Below are positions 25,201-35,839 of a DNA stretch of 64,000 bases, one piece after another. The position numbers and the translations under genes were made by a program. The stretch comes from Byssothecium circinans (taxonomy: Eukaryota > Ascomycota > Dothideomycetes > Pleosporales > Massarinaceae), in the NCBI GenBank assembly GCA_010015675.1, contig ML977032.1, positions 1 to 64,000 of the forward strand, written 5' to 3'. The stretch's first letter is position 1. Each line of letters starts with the position of its first letter. The notes below the pieces were generated by a model that made no database searches, was not told the DNA's origin, and saw only the letters and a program-made list of their open reading frames with translations.

Positions 25201-25290
25201 GGTAGCTCTAAGTGCTCTAATAGCTTTAGCTATTGCAAAAACTTTGCTTTAGCTATTACTAACAAATTACCAGCACTACTGCGCAGCACC

Positions 25291-25590
25291 CACACGTCGC
25301 ACTGATTTGGCGATGGTTTGTATAAAGAGCGCATACAAATCGCAGCTAATTAAACGCAAAACAGGGCGGGTGCAAGGTGTTAATAGGTGGCTAAGTAGGG
25401 TAGCCAGCCATTATGAAAAACCTTGCTCTAGCTATTCTTTAAAAAACTACCTTTTAATTCTACTACCACTACACAACGACCACACGTCGCACTGATTTAG
25501 CGATGGTTTTGTATAGAGAGCGCATACAAATCGCAGCTAGCGCAAAAAAGGGCGGGTGCAGGGTGTTAATAGGTGGCTGAGGATGTGAAA
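25291..25590. repeat. 190-bp tandem duplication, not RIP-decayed
   Basis: CACACGTCGCACTGATTT begins at 25291 and again at 25481. Each copy runs through GCGATGGTTTTGTATA, GAGCGCATACAAATCGCAGCTA, GGCGGGTGCA and GGTGTTAATAGGTGGCT. The spacing is 190 bp. The stretch 25201-25290 holds no gene. Only one copy of this block is present at the decayed sister locus near 7.9-8.1 kb. Confidence 0.9.
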
Positions 25591-25624
25591 TCGGTGCTAC
25601 TTTTAGTAGGGTGCAATAGTACCA

Positions 25625-25772
25625 GCCAAAGTCACCCCTAGGAGTAACTTTGGTTTGGATTGTTTTTGTTTTCCCCACCGGCCAAAGTCACCCCTGGGGG
25701 TGACTTTGGTTCGGATTGTTTTTATTTTCCCCACCGGCCAAAGTCACCCCTAGGGGTGACTTTAGTTAACTC
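25625..25772. repeat. 56-bp tandem repeat with a perfect palindrome in each unit
   Basis: Units start at 25625, 25681 and 25737 (period 56 bp; the last is partial). Each begins GCCAAAGTCACCCCT and contains its inverse GGGGTGACTTTGG. In unit 3, AAAGTCACCCCT followed by AGGGGTGACTTT is a perfect 24-bp palindrome (25740-25763). Units are joined by a pyrimidine-rich spacer (GTTTTTRTTTTCCCCACCG). A decayed two-unit version is at 8150-8243. The block ends 53 bp before the stop codon of the convergent transporter gene, so it may lie in that gene's 3' untranslated region. Function unknown. Confidence 0.93.
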
Positions 25773-25824
25773 TAACCCTATTACTCATGTATTGTTTTCT
25801 CTATAGTATGTGTGTGGACAACTC

Positions 25825-27423
25825 TCACGCTACATGCCCATCTAGCCGCCAAATCAACCACGCCGACCACGCAACTGGCACCGCCGCCAGCCTCAACAAC
25901 CATACCACGTCCCGTCCAATCTCGAGAAAATCCAAGCCCGCTAGCACCACGGCGCAAACCAGCGCGCTAGCAACTTGCGGGAGCGAAATAGCCATATTGT
26001 GCAGCCCGTGGACGCCCGCCACGCCGGTACGCACCTCGGCAAGTTCGGTGTTGATCAGCGCAAACGGGACCCACATGGTCACGGCCTGGGTTGCGCCGAT
26101 GAGGGAGAGGAGGATGAGGGAGGCTGTGGAGGTTTGGAAGGGGATTGTGAGGAGGAGGGAGGTGGCTGCGAGGAGCTGGGAGAGCAACCAGAGGCGCGGG
26201 AGGTTGCTGGTGTGGTGAGAGAGGAGGGTCAGGAGGAGGGTGGACAGGAGGGTTCCTATGGAGATGGAGAGGGATGCGTAGAGGGGGTAGGGTTTTGCGT
26301 GGGTTTCTGGGGAGGGTTCGAGGTTGGGAGTTTGGAGGAATTCGGATAGTGCTGGGAGATGTTAGTCTTGATCGAAACGGGGTATATAGGGGGTATATAG
26401 AGAGGGTATTGGGTGATTACCTGTTTCGTAAGCATACCTAAAGGTTGTGTTAGTTCATGCACAGATTCGAGCAAGCGGGGGAGGCCATGACCTACGTAGA
26501 CATGTAATACAAGACCGGAAACCACCCAAACCACGCAACAAGCTGCACGCCGCACACCCTCGCCGTCAGCGGCGGCAGCCGTCCCCAGCGCCGCGCCAGC
26601 TCGCCCGGCAGACACATGGCCCAGACCCGCCCGATCCCAGACCCGGACTGCCGGCGGAGAGGCGGCGTGGCATCGGGCGGCACGAACCAGCAGACCAGCC
26701 CGACCGTGGCCGCGGAGCAGATGGCCGCGACGCACGCCAGCATGCGGAACGTGACCACGGGGTCGGTTTCAGGGGACTGTGTGGTGAAGACGAAGCCCAC
26801 GGTAGAAAGCACGACGGATCCGAGAACGTTCCAGCGCATGGACCAGGCGGCGGCGGCAGGTTGTTGAGACGGCGGACAGGCGTCGACGACGATGGCGCGC
26901 ACGCCGACCGAGTAGGCGGTTAATGCCAACAAAATAATCACCAGGCAGGCGACGGCGAGTGCGCGCGGCTGCCAGGGGTTTGCCGCTGGGGTGTCGGTGA
27001 AAGGCGCCGTGAGCTCCGAGGCCCAGGCCATGAGCAGGGCCGAGATGACTGTGGTGAGCGCGCCGGCCATCATGACGGGCTTCCGCCGGCCGAGCGGGTG
27101 GTGGAGCTCGTCGCTCAGCTGGCCCATTATGGGTTGGATGAAGGCGCCGAAGATGGGGCCTAGAGCCCAGGTTACCGATATGGAGGAAGGCGTCATGCCG
27201 AGGGAGCCGAGGTAGGGCTGCTTCTTTGTCAGTTGACTGTGATGATGGAGAGGAATGAGTGACGGACCGTGCCGCTGGATTGTAGTAGGAACCAGCAGAC
27301 TTGGAGCCCGAGGCTGGGACATGTTAGGAGGAGTAGGCCGGGTATGGATAGTCGTTCGGGCGGTTTCAGGTCGTAGGGCTCGTCGAGCTCGAATAACAGT
27401 TGTTCATCTTCTTCTGAGGCCAT
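25825..27423 (-). CDS. MFS transporter of the sucrose/alpha-glucoside (GPH/SUT-like) type
   Basis: A complete 473-residue gene with three introns. Exons on minus: 27423-27268, 27217-26496, 26437-26421 (17 bp) and 26351-25825. All junctions are GT-AG and keep frame, and an ATG at 27423 opens the only frame that joins. Residues 29-48 (PGLLLLTCPSLGLQVCWFLL) form the first membrane segment. The loop motif GQLSDELHHPLGRRKP at 84-99 is the signature of GPH/SUT-type proton-coupled disaccharide carriers. The C-terminal half has VPFALINTELAEVRTG and GLHNMAISLPQ, conserved in fungal general alpha-glucoside permeases. It probably imports a disaccharide across the plasma membrane; the true substrate is unknown. 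Family members are usually somewhat longer. It is an isolated GC-rich gene between RIP-decayed blocks, with the palindromic repeat directly downstream. Confidence 0.85.
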
Positions 27424-27473
27424 TCCGTGTTGGATGCAAAGTGCCTTTCACAATCATTGTGATTGTTTGTTGA

Positions 27474-27481
27474 ATATATAC
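27474..27481 (-). promoter_or_regulatory. Possible TATA box of the SUT-like gene
   Basis: TATATATT read on the minus strand, about 50 bp upstream of the ATG at 27423. The palindromic CACAATCATTGTG at 27449-27461 lies between. The position is plausible, but there is no further support. Confidence 0.35.
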
Positions 27482-27902
27482 CGCCTCTTTCCACATCCGA
27501 TTGGAATAGTAGGAATCCCTTGTTCTTGATCATACAAGGGTTAGCCCTGCACAGCCCCTGAGCATAAACGAAGGGGCCTGTTTACAGAACGCAACACTTA
27601 ACTATTTGGAACTTCTTCGGTCTACTGTAGTCCATAGCAAAAGTAGTGTAAGGGCCGATTGTTAGTTAGTCGAAGCACCTGGAATTTAAAGAAAAGCTCT
27701 ATACTACAAGCAACCTAAAAAATAAACTAATACATAGTAGTTTTTATTGCAATCTCTATTCTAGCAGTAAAGTTTATTATTTATAACCTTAAAAGACTTT
27801 GTTTTTTTTATTCTATATACTATATAGATTTTAATATATTTTATAGGTTACTAAGCTAGTCTATGAATCTAGTACTTAGACTAACTAATAATTAGCTTTT
27901 AT
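27482..27902. other. 5' flank of the SUT-like gene grading into decayed repeat
   Basis: Normal composition to about 27690, including CCTTGTTCTTGATCATACAAGG (a near palindrome around 27518-27539). After that it becomes TA-rich. No gene recognised. Confidence 0.5.
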
Positions 27903-28113
27903 AATATAATCTACTACTAAGTAGGTTACTTTACTAAGTAGTTTAAAATATCTTAGCCTAACTATCTTATCCTTTAATGCAACATACCTTAATAGAATAA
28001 TATAATTTTAACTAAATAAGAAGGCTTAATTAAGCTTACCTTTTAAGCTATTAAATCTAGCTAAATTAAAAGTCTCTAATATACTATAATAACTTATAAT
28101 ATACTATTAAGGT
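27903..28113. repeat. Dispersed 200-bp repeat, copy 1
   Basis: ATAATCTACTACTAAGTAGG..., through a CTAAATAAGAAGGCTTAATTAAG region, to ACTTATAATATACTA. It aligns by eye with 42709-42905 and, in part, with 54782-54925. It may be an element terminus, since the second copy lies directly before a pogo-type transposase. Confidence 0.6.
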
Positions 28114-28704
28114 CTAGGGGAGCTTATTACTAGAGATAGCTTAAAGAGCTTTTAGGTAATAAGAGGTACTTAAGTTCTAGAGCTTAGTTAGTTCTTTTAA
28201 AAAGATATTAATTTATATACTCTAATAGTATATAGTAATATTTATCTAAAGGGCATATAGAGTTAAACTTAAGTAAGCTTTTAATTATAGAGTATAAGAT
28301 ACTAAATTAATTATAATCTTAAATAAAAGGTTAAATATAATTTCTATAAGGTAGGAATTAAGCTTATCTATATACTAGAGTACTTAGTTATACTTAGTTA
28401 TTAGCTAATACTAATTACTACTAATTACTATAAGATGCTTACTATAATTAGTACTACTAAGGTTTACTAATTATTAAGTAAGTTACGTAACCTCTTTCTT
28501 TATTTAGCTAGTATTATTATCTAATATATTAAGAGTTATTACTATAAGTATCTTTATAAGATAGGTTATAATACTATCCTTCTTCTTTCTAAGACTTATC
28601 TTTAAGTTAAGTAACTACTACCTAGTCTAGTTTATAACTAAGTTTCCCTTATATTATAAATATTATTAGCTGCCTACTTATTAACTATACTTAAACTACT
28701 TATC

Positions 28705-28740
28705 CTATCTAGTACTATCTAGTACTATCTAGTACTATCT
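28705..28740. repeat. 10-bp tandem repeat (CTATCTAGTA)
   Basis: Three and a half units in a row. Otherwise 28114-29300 is decayed, TA-rich sequence, probably the 3' part of the minus-strand gypsy; no gene can be defined. Confidence 0.8.
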
Positions 28741-29958
28741 ATTACTATTATCTCTATAAATTTATTAATTCTTTTAGAGAGATTATAGTTAAGAAGTATT
28801 CTTTTTATATAAAGTATAACTATATATATAAGGTCTATATTTATTCTAGAAAGTATAGTAAGTACCTTTATTATAGCTAATACTATCATATTTAGGTATT
28901 AGAGTTAGAATTTAAGTAGTAATTATTTTAGAAAAAGGAGTTATAAAATAGGTTAAAAGAAACTTATATTATATAAGACGTTATAATAAAGGCCTGCCAA
29001 TAAGAAGGTATTAAAGAAGCTGCATATTACACGCGCTTATAAAGGTTATACTTATAGATAGATCTTCTAGATTATTATATAAAAGAAGTAATTACTATAG
29101 AGAAGTAAGAGATTAAAGAGATAAAGGTAAGTAAAGTTCTTAAGCCTTCTACTAAGATTTCTATTAGTCTTATATTAAGTTCTTAGATCTAAGGTACTTT
29201 TAAGGATCTTCTTACTAATTTCTAGGATATTACTATTAGTAATAATTAGTAAGTAATTATTAGTAATTTATAAGGTTTATTATTAGTTTCTATATATTTT
29301 TGCTCTTAAGGTAACTTTTCTATTTAACTAGGTATTCTTTATTATTATTTATCCTTTAGTAGTCTATTATTCCTTTAACTTTAAACTTATTATCTTCTTT
29401 AGTTTTATAATAGAATATTTTTTATATTAGTATTTTAGGGTCTACTAGTTTTAATCTAGATATATAGAATACTAGGTATATCTTAGCTTTCTTAGGTAGC
29501 TAAAGTTAGTAATTAATAGGGCTTACCCTAGCCTATATTAAAAGTAGTCTAACTTTAATATTATCTAGTCCCTTGCTTAGTTATTTATTATAAAGATTTT
29601 TTATAAGTAGATATACTTTATCCCCCCTCTTTAGCTAAGGTACTATTTTTTATTTTATATTAATATATAAAATGCTTTTATATTATACTATTTTAAGGCT
29701 AACCTATAACTATTAGTATATATTCTTTAAGTCCTCTATTATTATTAAAGCTACTACTGCCTTACCTTCTAGTAGTATACGTGTAAAAAGATTTAGGTAC
29801 TTCTTATAGTTTATATAGAATAGTATTTATCTTATAGATTCTAATATCTTATTATTATACGCTAATTAAGCTATAGGTAAAAGGGAAACCTAATTATTCT
29901 ACTAGGTATTACTATAAATCTATAGATATATCTTTATTATATAATTTATTCCTTTAGT

Positions 29959-29982
29959 CTATCTATCTATCTATCTATCTAT
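29959..29982. repeat. (CTAT)n microsatellite
   Basis: About six CTAT units inside the Gypsy-3 integrase region. Confidence 0.85.
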
Positions 29983-31187
29983 AGATAATATATTATAGAT
30001 AGCTTATATTTTATTCTAATTATAGCTATTAGTATTTTCTAGTAGTTTAATAGAAAGAGCTTATCTCTATTACTAATAATTAACTTTAGTATACTATAGT
30101 ATCTAATAAGTTAATCTAAGATTATATATCTAAGTTATTCTATATTATAGTTATTCCTAAATAGTACTCTTTCTACGTATTTTATAAATCTATTAATAAT
30201 TACTAAGATAGTATTATAGGTTATTCTAGTTATAAGGTCCTTTAATACTAGTAGACCTATTATAAAGTCTATAAAGATATCTTTCTAGAGTTTTTTTAGT
30301 AACTCTATAGGTTATATTTCTCTATACTACGTATAGATACTATATTTATTCTTTTAGTAGTCTATATACTTACTAATAAAGCGTATAACCTTCTTTTTTA
30401 TACTTTTAAACTTATAATTCCTTTAAATTAGTTTAATAGTCCTTTAGATACTAAGGTATCTATATATAGGATTATTATAGTATTATTATATAATCTCTTT
30501 CTATAGTTTATCTAGTACTTTATTATAGATTTATAGGATACTATTTAGCTACTAAGCAGGTCCTAAGGATCTATTCTTATTAACTCATAATATTAGTACT
30601 TTAATAGTCTCTTTTATTCCTATAATATTACTTTATTAGCTAAGGATATTAGCCCTTCTATTTTCCTTACTAGGTATATACTTAATCTTAAACTTATATT
30701 ATCTAAGTAATTTAGACTATCTTACTTATCTTTAGTTAAGTTGTTTTATTATTATAAAATAGAGTAGGTTCTTATACTTAGTAAAGATAGTAAGTTCTAA
30801 GTAGCTCTCTACCTATATTCTCTAGTACTTAAATAAGTCTATAATTACTATTAACTCTTTATTATATATATTATATTATTCTTTTAGTTTAAAGAACTTC
30901 CTTAAGTAGTATATAATAAGGTACTATTAACTATCTCTTATTTAGCTAGCTATTACTCTAAGCATAAGGTTAGATATATCTATCTCTATTTTTATTAGTT
31001 TACTACTTTTAAATACTACTAGAACTAGTAGGCTTATATATTTTTCTTATTCTTCTATTTATATAAAGTATATGTCTTTCTTAGTAAGTCCTACTAAAGG
31101 TAAGGTTATTAAGGTATATTCTTTAATAAACCTTTTATTAAAGTTTATAAATCTAAGAAACTCTAGGATTCCTTTAACTATTATTAG

Positions 31188-31658
31188 TGTAAAAAGGTAA
31201 TAGAGATATAGCAGAGATAGTCAAAATAGTAGTAGATTGATAGTAGATTATGTCATCTATCATATGTAGTGTAGAGTTTAATCAAAGATAGAGCACTTAC
31301 TTATACCTTTCTTCAGCCTATTCCTACTAGCCTGTATGCGGTAGATAGTATAAAGAAAGGCTGCAAGCGTTCTTACTTTTCTGCAAACGTCTTAGCTTAA
31401 TATTGTTTCTTTATTTAATAAAGAACCAATAACGCCACAATATTGGCTAGACCTTTGGATTGGTCGGTTGATCGATTGCTTGATCGATCGATCGATCTAG
31501 GATGGTTCCATCCGATCTATAGTCAACTGCCTAGGTGGTAGTAGTCTAGGATAGCCTAGATTACTAACCTATAGTATTTAACTACTAGGTAATAAGGAGT
31601 ATATATAGAAATAAGAGCAGATTAATATAAGTATTAAATATACTCTTATATTCTAACA
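31188..31658. mobile_element. Solo LTR (471 bp) inserted in the Gypsy-3 RT
   Basis: Begins TGTAAAAAGG and ends TTCTAACA, flanked on both sides by ATTAG (31183-31187 and 31659-31663), a perfect 5-bp target duplication. It interrupts the RT reading frame, which resumes on both sides. No internal retroelement sequence lies between, so it is a solo LTR, possibly of a copia-type element judging by its ends. It contains a GATC run (31482-31497) and stretches with normal GC, hence less RIP than the host. Confidence 0.85.
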
Positions 31659-33400
31659 ATTAGTATTAGCTAGTCTTATATTACCTATATCTTTTTAGGG
31701 CTTATTTTAACTACTATAGTATTAACTATAAATCTAAGAAAGTTAAGTTCTTTCTTATAGAATTTATACGTTTCTAGCTTAATACGTAATTTTGCACTAT
31801 TTAAGTATAAAAATACTATCTTAATATATTCTATATACTGTTTAATATTTTGTAAGTATATAAGTATATTATTAAGGTATACCACTATAAGGATATCTAG
31901 ATATACTCTTAATATATTATTAATTAGTAACTAGAAAGTTGCTAGGATATTAGTAAGACTAAAGAGTATAATAGTATATTTATAGTATCTATATCTTATT
32001 CTAAATACTATCTTCTATTCTTTACCTTCCTTTATATAGATTAAATAGTATCTATCTTATAGGTTAAGGGCTATAAATATTTTTATATACGCTAGTTAAT
32101 ACTATAGTTCTCTAATATTTGGTAGCAGATAATAATTCTTAATTATAATATTATTTAGTTTCTAAAAATCTATATATAGTTATAGTAATTTATCCTTCTT
32201 TTAGGTAAAAAGGACTAGGTATCTTACTAGTAACTTTAAGTCTCTTATATAGCCTTTTACTTTACTTTACTTTTCTTTCTATAGCATAATCCTATAGTCT
32301 TAGGGTTAATACTTAGGTAGTACTATAGTACCTATATCTTTCTAAAAAAAGTACCTCCATTTTATATACTTTTTAAGGATAACTAGAGTTACTTTCTTTT
32401 TTACTTTTACTTCTTAATCTATTAACTAGGTAGTATCTATAGAGTTAACTATTCTTACTAAATATATCTTTATTAAAGTAATATTATTAATTACCTTCTT
32501 ATCTACTATTAATTACTACTAATACGTAGGCTTTAAAATATAGTAGTATTAGTTATATCTTATAAATAATATTATATTGCTCTTCTAGTTAATTTTTAGG
32601 TTATTATAATAGGCTAAGGCCTATATATACTCTAGAGTTCTTAAAGCTATAGAAGCGTAGCTCTAATATTACCTTATATATAAAGGACTAAGTATATTAG
32701 TAGCTACTTTAGTTTATATATAAAGGGCCTTTAACTACTTAGTATAGAGATAAGATCTATATTATAGAATTTAGGTCTTTACTAATCTATTTATTCCTAC
32801 TCTTATCTATTAGTTCTTAAGTTCTATCTTTAGCTCTCTCTAAGTGTTAGTCTTCTAAATTAAGTAGAGGAGTTAGCTCCTTATAGTTATATTCTCTTAA
32901 CTAAGAGATTCTTAATATAATATTATAAGTAGCTATCCTAAAATAGTCTAGGGTTATCTATTTAATATAGTAGTTAATTTCTATAAGTACTAAGATAATC
33001 TTATATTAAATCTTAGTTTACCCTAGTATTACTTATCTATTTACTATAAGTAGTAGATAAGGGTTTCTTATTTATATAGGTTTTAGTCTAGCTAAAAGTA
33101 CTACTTTTATTAAGATATAGTTTACTTATAATCCTAAATCTACTAGTACCTTTATCTTTCTTCTACTAATATAGATTAAAACTTTAATTAAATACTTATT
33201 TATAGCTCCTAGAGTATACAACCTCTTAGTAGTGCTAGATAAGAATCTAAAACAGCTATTCTAAATCTATTCTATTCCTTCTACTCTATGTACTTTTAGT
33301 ACTAAAAGTATAGGTATATCTATTAATCTTCTTATATATAAATACTACTAACTCTTATATTTATTTATATAAGTTTTGTAAGGTCTTCCTTACCTAGGAA

Positions 33401-33611
33401 CTATAGTTATACTTGTTTATTATATAAGTACGTTAGGTACTTATTATTATAGTAGTTATTTAAGTTAAGATAAATTTAATATATTAGCTAATACTATATA
33501 GAGAGTACTTTAAAAGGTAAAAGTTAAAAAGGTAAAGCTAATAAGAAAGCCTAGATTAATAAAGAAGATAAGAAATAATAAGCTTATATATTATAAAGAG
33601 TATAAGTGCTA
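33401..33611. other. Decayed sequence between Gypsy-3 and the inverted-repeat element
   Basis: TA-rich, no gene recognised. It ends with the TA (33610-33611) that is the probable target site of the next element. Confidence 0.4.
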
Positions 33612-34531
33612 ACGTAAAGCACTACTAAACCGCCCACACCACCGAACCGCTCAAAAGCTTGGCATTGGAAAATCAAAACAGGATATCTTAATAACAAAGC
33701 TAAACCTTAATATTTTCTTTTGAAATTTGAAACCTAGATAGATATATATATAATCTAATAGCTATTAAAATTTTATAGCTATAGCTTACATAATAAAATA
33801 GTTATTAGTAAAAGAAGAAATCTTAGGTAAAANNNNNNNNNNNNNNNNNNNNNNNNNNNNNNNNNNNNNNNNNNNNNNNNNNNNNNNNNNNNNNNNNNNN
33901 NNNNNNNNNNNNNNNNNNNNNNNNNNNNNNNNNNNNNNNNNNNNNNNNNNNNNNNNNNNNNNNNNNNNNNNNNNNNNNNNNNNNNNNNNNNNNNNNNNNN
34001 NNNNNNNNNNNNNNNNNNNNNNNNNNNNNNNNNNNNNNNNNNNNNNNNNNNNNNNNNNNNNNNNNNNNNNNNNNNNNNNNNNNNNNNNNNNNNNNNNNNN
34101 NNNNNNNNNNNNNNNNNNNNNNNNNNNNNNNNNNNNNNNNNNNNNNNNNNNNNNNNNNNNNNNNNNNNNNNNNNNNNNNNNNNNNNNNNNNNNNNNNNNN
34201 NNNNNNNNNNNNNNNNNNNNNNNNNNNNNNNNNNNNNNNNNNNNNNNNNNNNNNNNNNNNNNNNNNNNNNNNNNNNNNNNNNNNNNNNNNNNNNNNNNNN
34301 NNNNNNNNNNNNNNNNNNNNNNNNNNNNNNNNNNNNNNNNNNNNNNNNNNNNNNNNNNNNNNNNNNNNNNNNNNNNNNNNNNNNNNNNNNNNNNNNNNNN
34401 NNNNNNNNNNNNNNNNNNNNNNNNNNNNNNNNTTAAGGTTTAGCTTTGTTATTAAGATATCCTGTTTTGATTTTCCAATGCCAAGCTTTTGAGCGGTTCA
34501 GTGGTGTGGGCGGTTCAGTGGTGCTTTACGT
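33612..34531. mobile_element. Pogo/Fot-type DNA transposon or MITE with 99-bp inverted repeats, interior missing
   Basis: The left arm 33612-33710 and right arm 34433-34531 are inverted copies, 99 bp each, differing at about three positions. The outer end is ACGTAAAGCACYACTRAACC and contains an internal near-duplication (CACTGAACCGCCCA, then CACTGAACCGCTC). TA flanks both ends, the target of Tc1/mariner-pogo elements. The same end, decayed, is at 1480-1523 beside a pogo-type transposase fragment, which supports the family call. Only 122 bp of interior is visible (33711-33832) and it shows no coding sequence; the rest is an assembly gap. Confidence 0.75.
33833..34432. other. Assembly gap, 600 N
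   Basis: Exactly 600 unknown bases that begin inside the inverted-repeat element and end at the first base of its right arm. The real length is unknown. The arms themselves could have caused the assembly break. Confidence 0.99.
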
Positions 34532-34533
34532 TA

Positions 34534-35351
34534 TATAATTAAAAATTAAAAAAATATAATTTATACTAATAAGACTACTATAATACTTTGCTATTAAAGA
34601 GAAGGGTATAAGATTTAGAAAAAAGCTAATAAGGTAATAGTAAAAAGCTAGATTTAAGAGAAATAAAAAAGATACTTAGAGTTTATATTTTAAAGCGCTT
34701 TTACATATAATATAAAAGGACCTTACTACTATTAAATACTTAAGATAAATTAAGGAGAAAAGAAGTCTATAGAAATTATTATAAAGATAAATAAAGAGAT
34801 AAAGTAAGAGATAAAAGAGAAATAAGAGTTTAAGAAAAGAATAGAAAAGCTTAGCTTATATAATAAGCTTAGTAAAAAGTTTAAGAAAAAGTAGAATATA
34901 AAGAATAGTAAGCTAGAGAGAAGTAAATAATTAGGAATTAATTAGTATTATTACTAGTTTATTATTTTAAAGCTTAAGCTAATCTTCTTTATAAAGAAGT
35001 ATATAAAAATAAGGCCTAGTACTATTATATAAAAGTATAAAGCTTTTACTTATAGTTACTATATATAGAACCTTTTATTTAGTTAAGAAAAAGTAGTATA
35101 ATTACTTTAGCTTAGTAACTATATTAATCTAAATACTATTAGGCCTTATTAGTTTTAGATAAAGAAATAAATAATAAAAAAGAAAGTACTTAATAGTAGA
35201 GTAAAAGTAACTTATATATAAAAGAAGTACTATGCTAAATTAATACTATAATAAAGGCTAATAAGTATATTATAATCTATAAAGTCTAAATCTACTTTTA
35301 TCTATACTATATATATATCCTATATATAACTAAAGTATAACTAAGGTATAG
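34534..35351 (+). other. Decayed coding-like sequence, family not recognised
   Basis: A plus-strand frame from about 34750 reads as a Lys/Glu-rich helical segment and then a more hydrophobic one (IRPSTIIQKYKAF), with stops at likely Gln/Trp codons. I could not place it. Its right end is the CTAAC duplication of the next element, so its continuation should be sought at 42647 onward. Confidence 0.3.
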
Positions 35352-35356
35352 CTAAC

Positions 35357-35839
35357 TATTACTAAGGGGTATACTGACCAAGTCCTAATCTATATTAGGG
35401 GAGGCTAGGGAGTGTAAGGCGTATATATTAGGTAGTAAGCTTTAGTAGTTTAAGAGTTAAATATACAAAGCAACTAATTCTATAATAAACTATAGAATAA
35501 CTAATAAGTCTTAATCTAGGTAAGAGATAAACTGTAAAGAGTTAACTATAAAGAATTAGAATTAGAAAGATAAAGGGAATCTACTTAGTCTTTATACTAC
35601 TTACTCTATTTCTTTGCTATATCCTTACTACGTCTGCTATATTTTCTTAGTATATAGTATACTAAGTAATAGGTACTACATTTACTACGTCCTTTTAGCA
35701 CGTAGTATACTAAGCATATTACGTAACTTACTAATATAAACCTACCTTACGTACTATTATATTAATACGCCTATGCTTAATACCTCCTACGCTGCGTTGT
35801 CTAGCTTTAGATACCCTGTATTCTTTTCTATTTATAATA
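35357..35839 (-). repeat. Gypsy-4 3' LTR (483 bp)
   Basis: Aligns with the 5' LTR except for a local duplication around 35650-35720, where the block ending in a TACTAAG palindrome occurs twice. Confidence 0.9.

Larger units (their letters stand above)
29300..33400 (-). pseudogene. Gypsy-3 pol relic, interrupted by a solo LTR
   Basis: Minus-strand Ty3/gypsy pol. A 66-codon open stretch at 31885-31685 carries the RT active-site box YLNNILIYL (YLDD in live elements) and continues through an LNFLRFIVNT segment. RT resumes below 31187 after the solo LTR, with LEFLRFINFNKRFIK. RNase H follows near 30.9 kb (IYNKELIVIIDLFKYW), then integrase (about 30.4-29.8 kb) and a C-terminal segment around 29.6-29.4 kb. 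Stops are abundant. No protease/gag can be assigned above 33.4 kb, and no LTR pair was identified. It differs in sequence from the Gypsy-1/2/4 family. Confidence 0.8.

Noticed and set aside
25625..25772. 56-bp palindromic array considered as bacterial-type attachment site or CRISPR
   Set aside because: Spacers are identical between units, there is no associated gene and the context is fungal.
28705..29982. Short tandem repeats considered as a CRISPR array
   Set aside because: Units are 4-10 bp without spacers, and the organism is a fungus.
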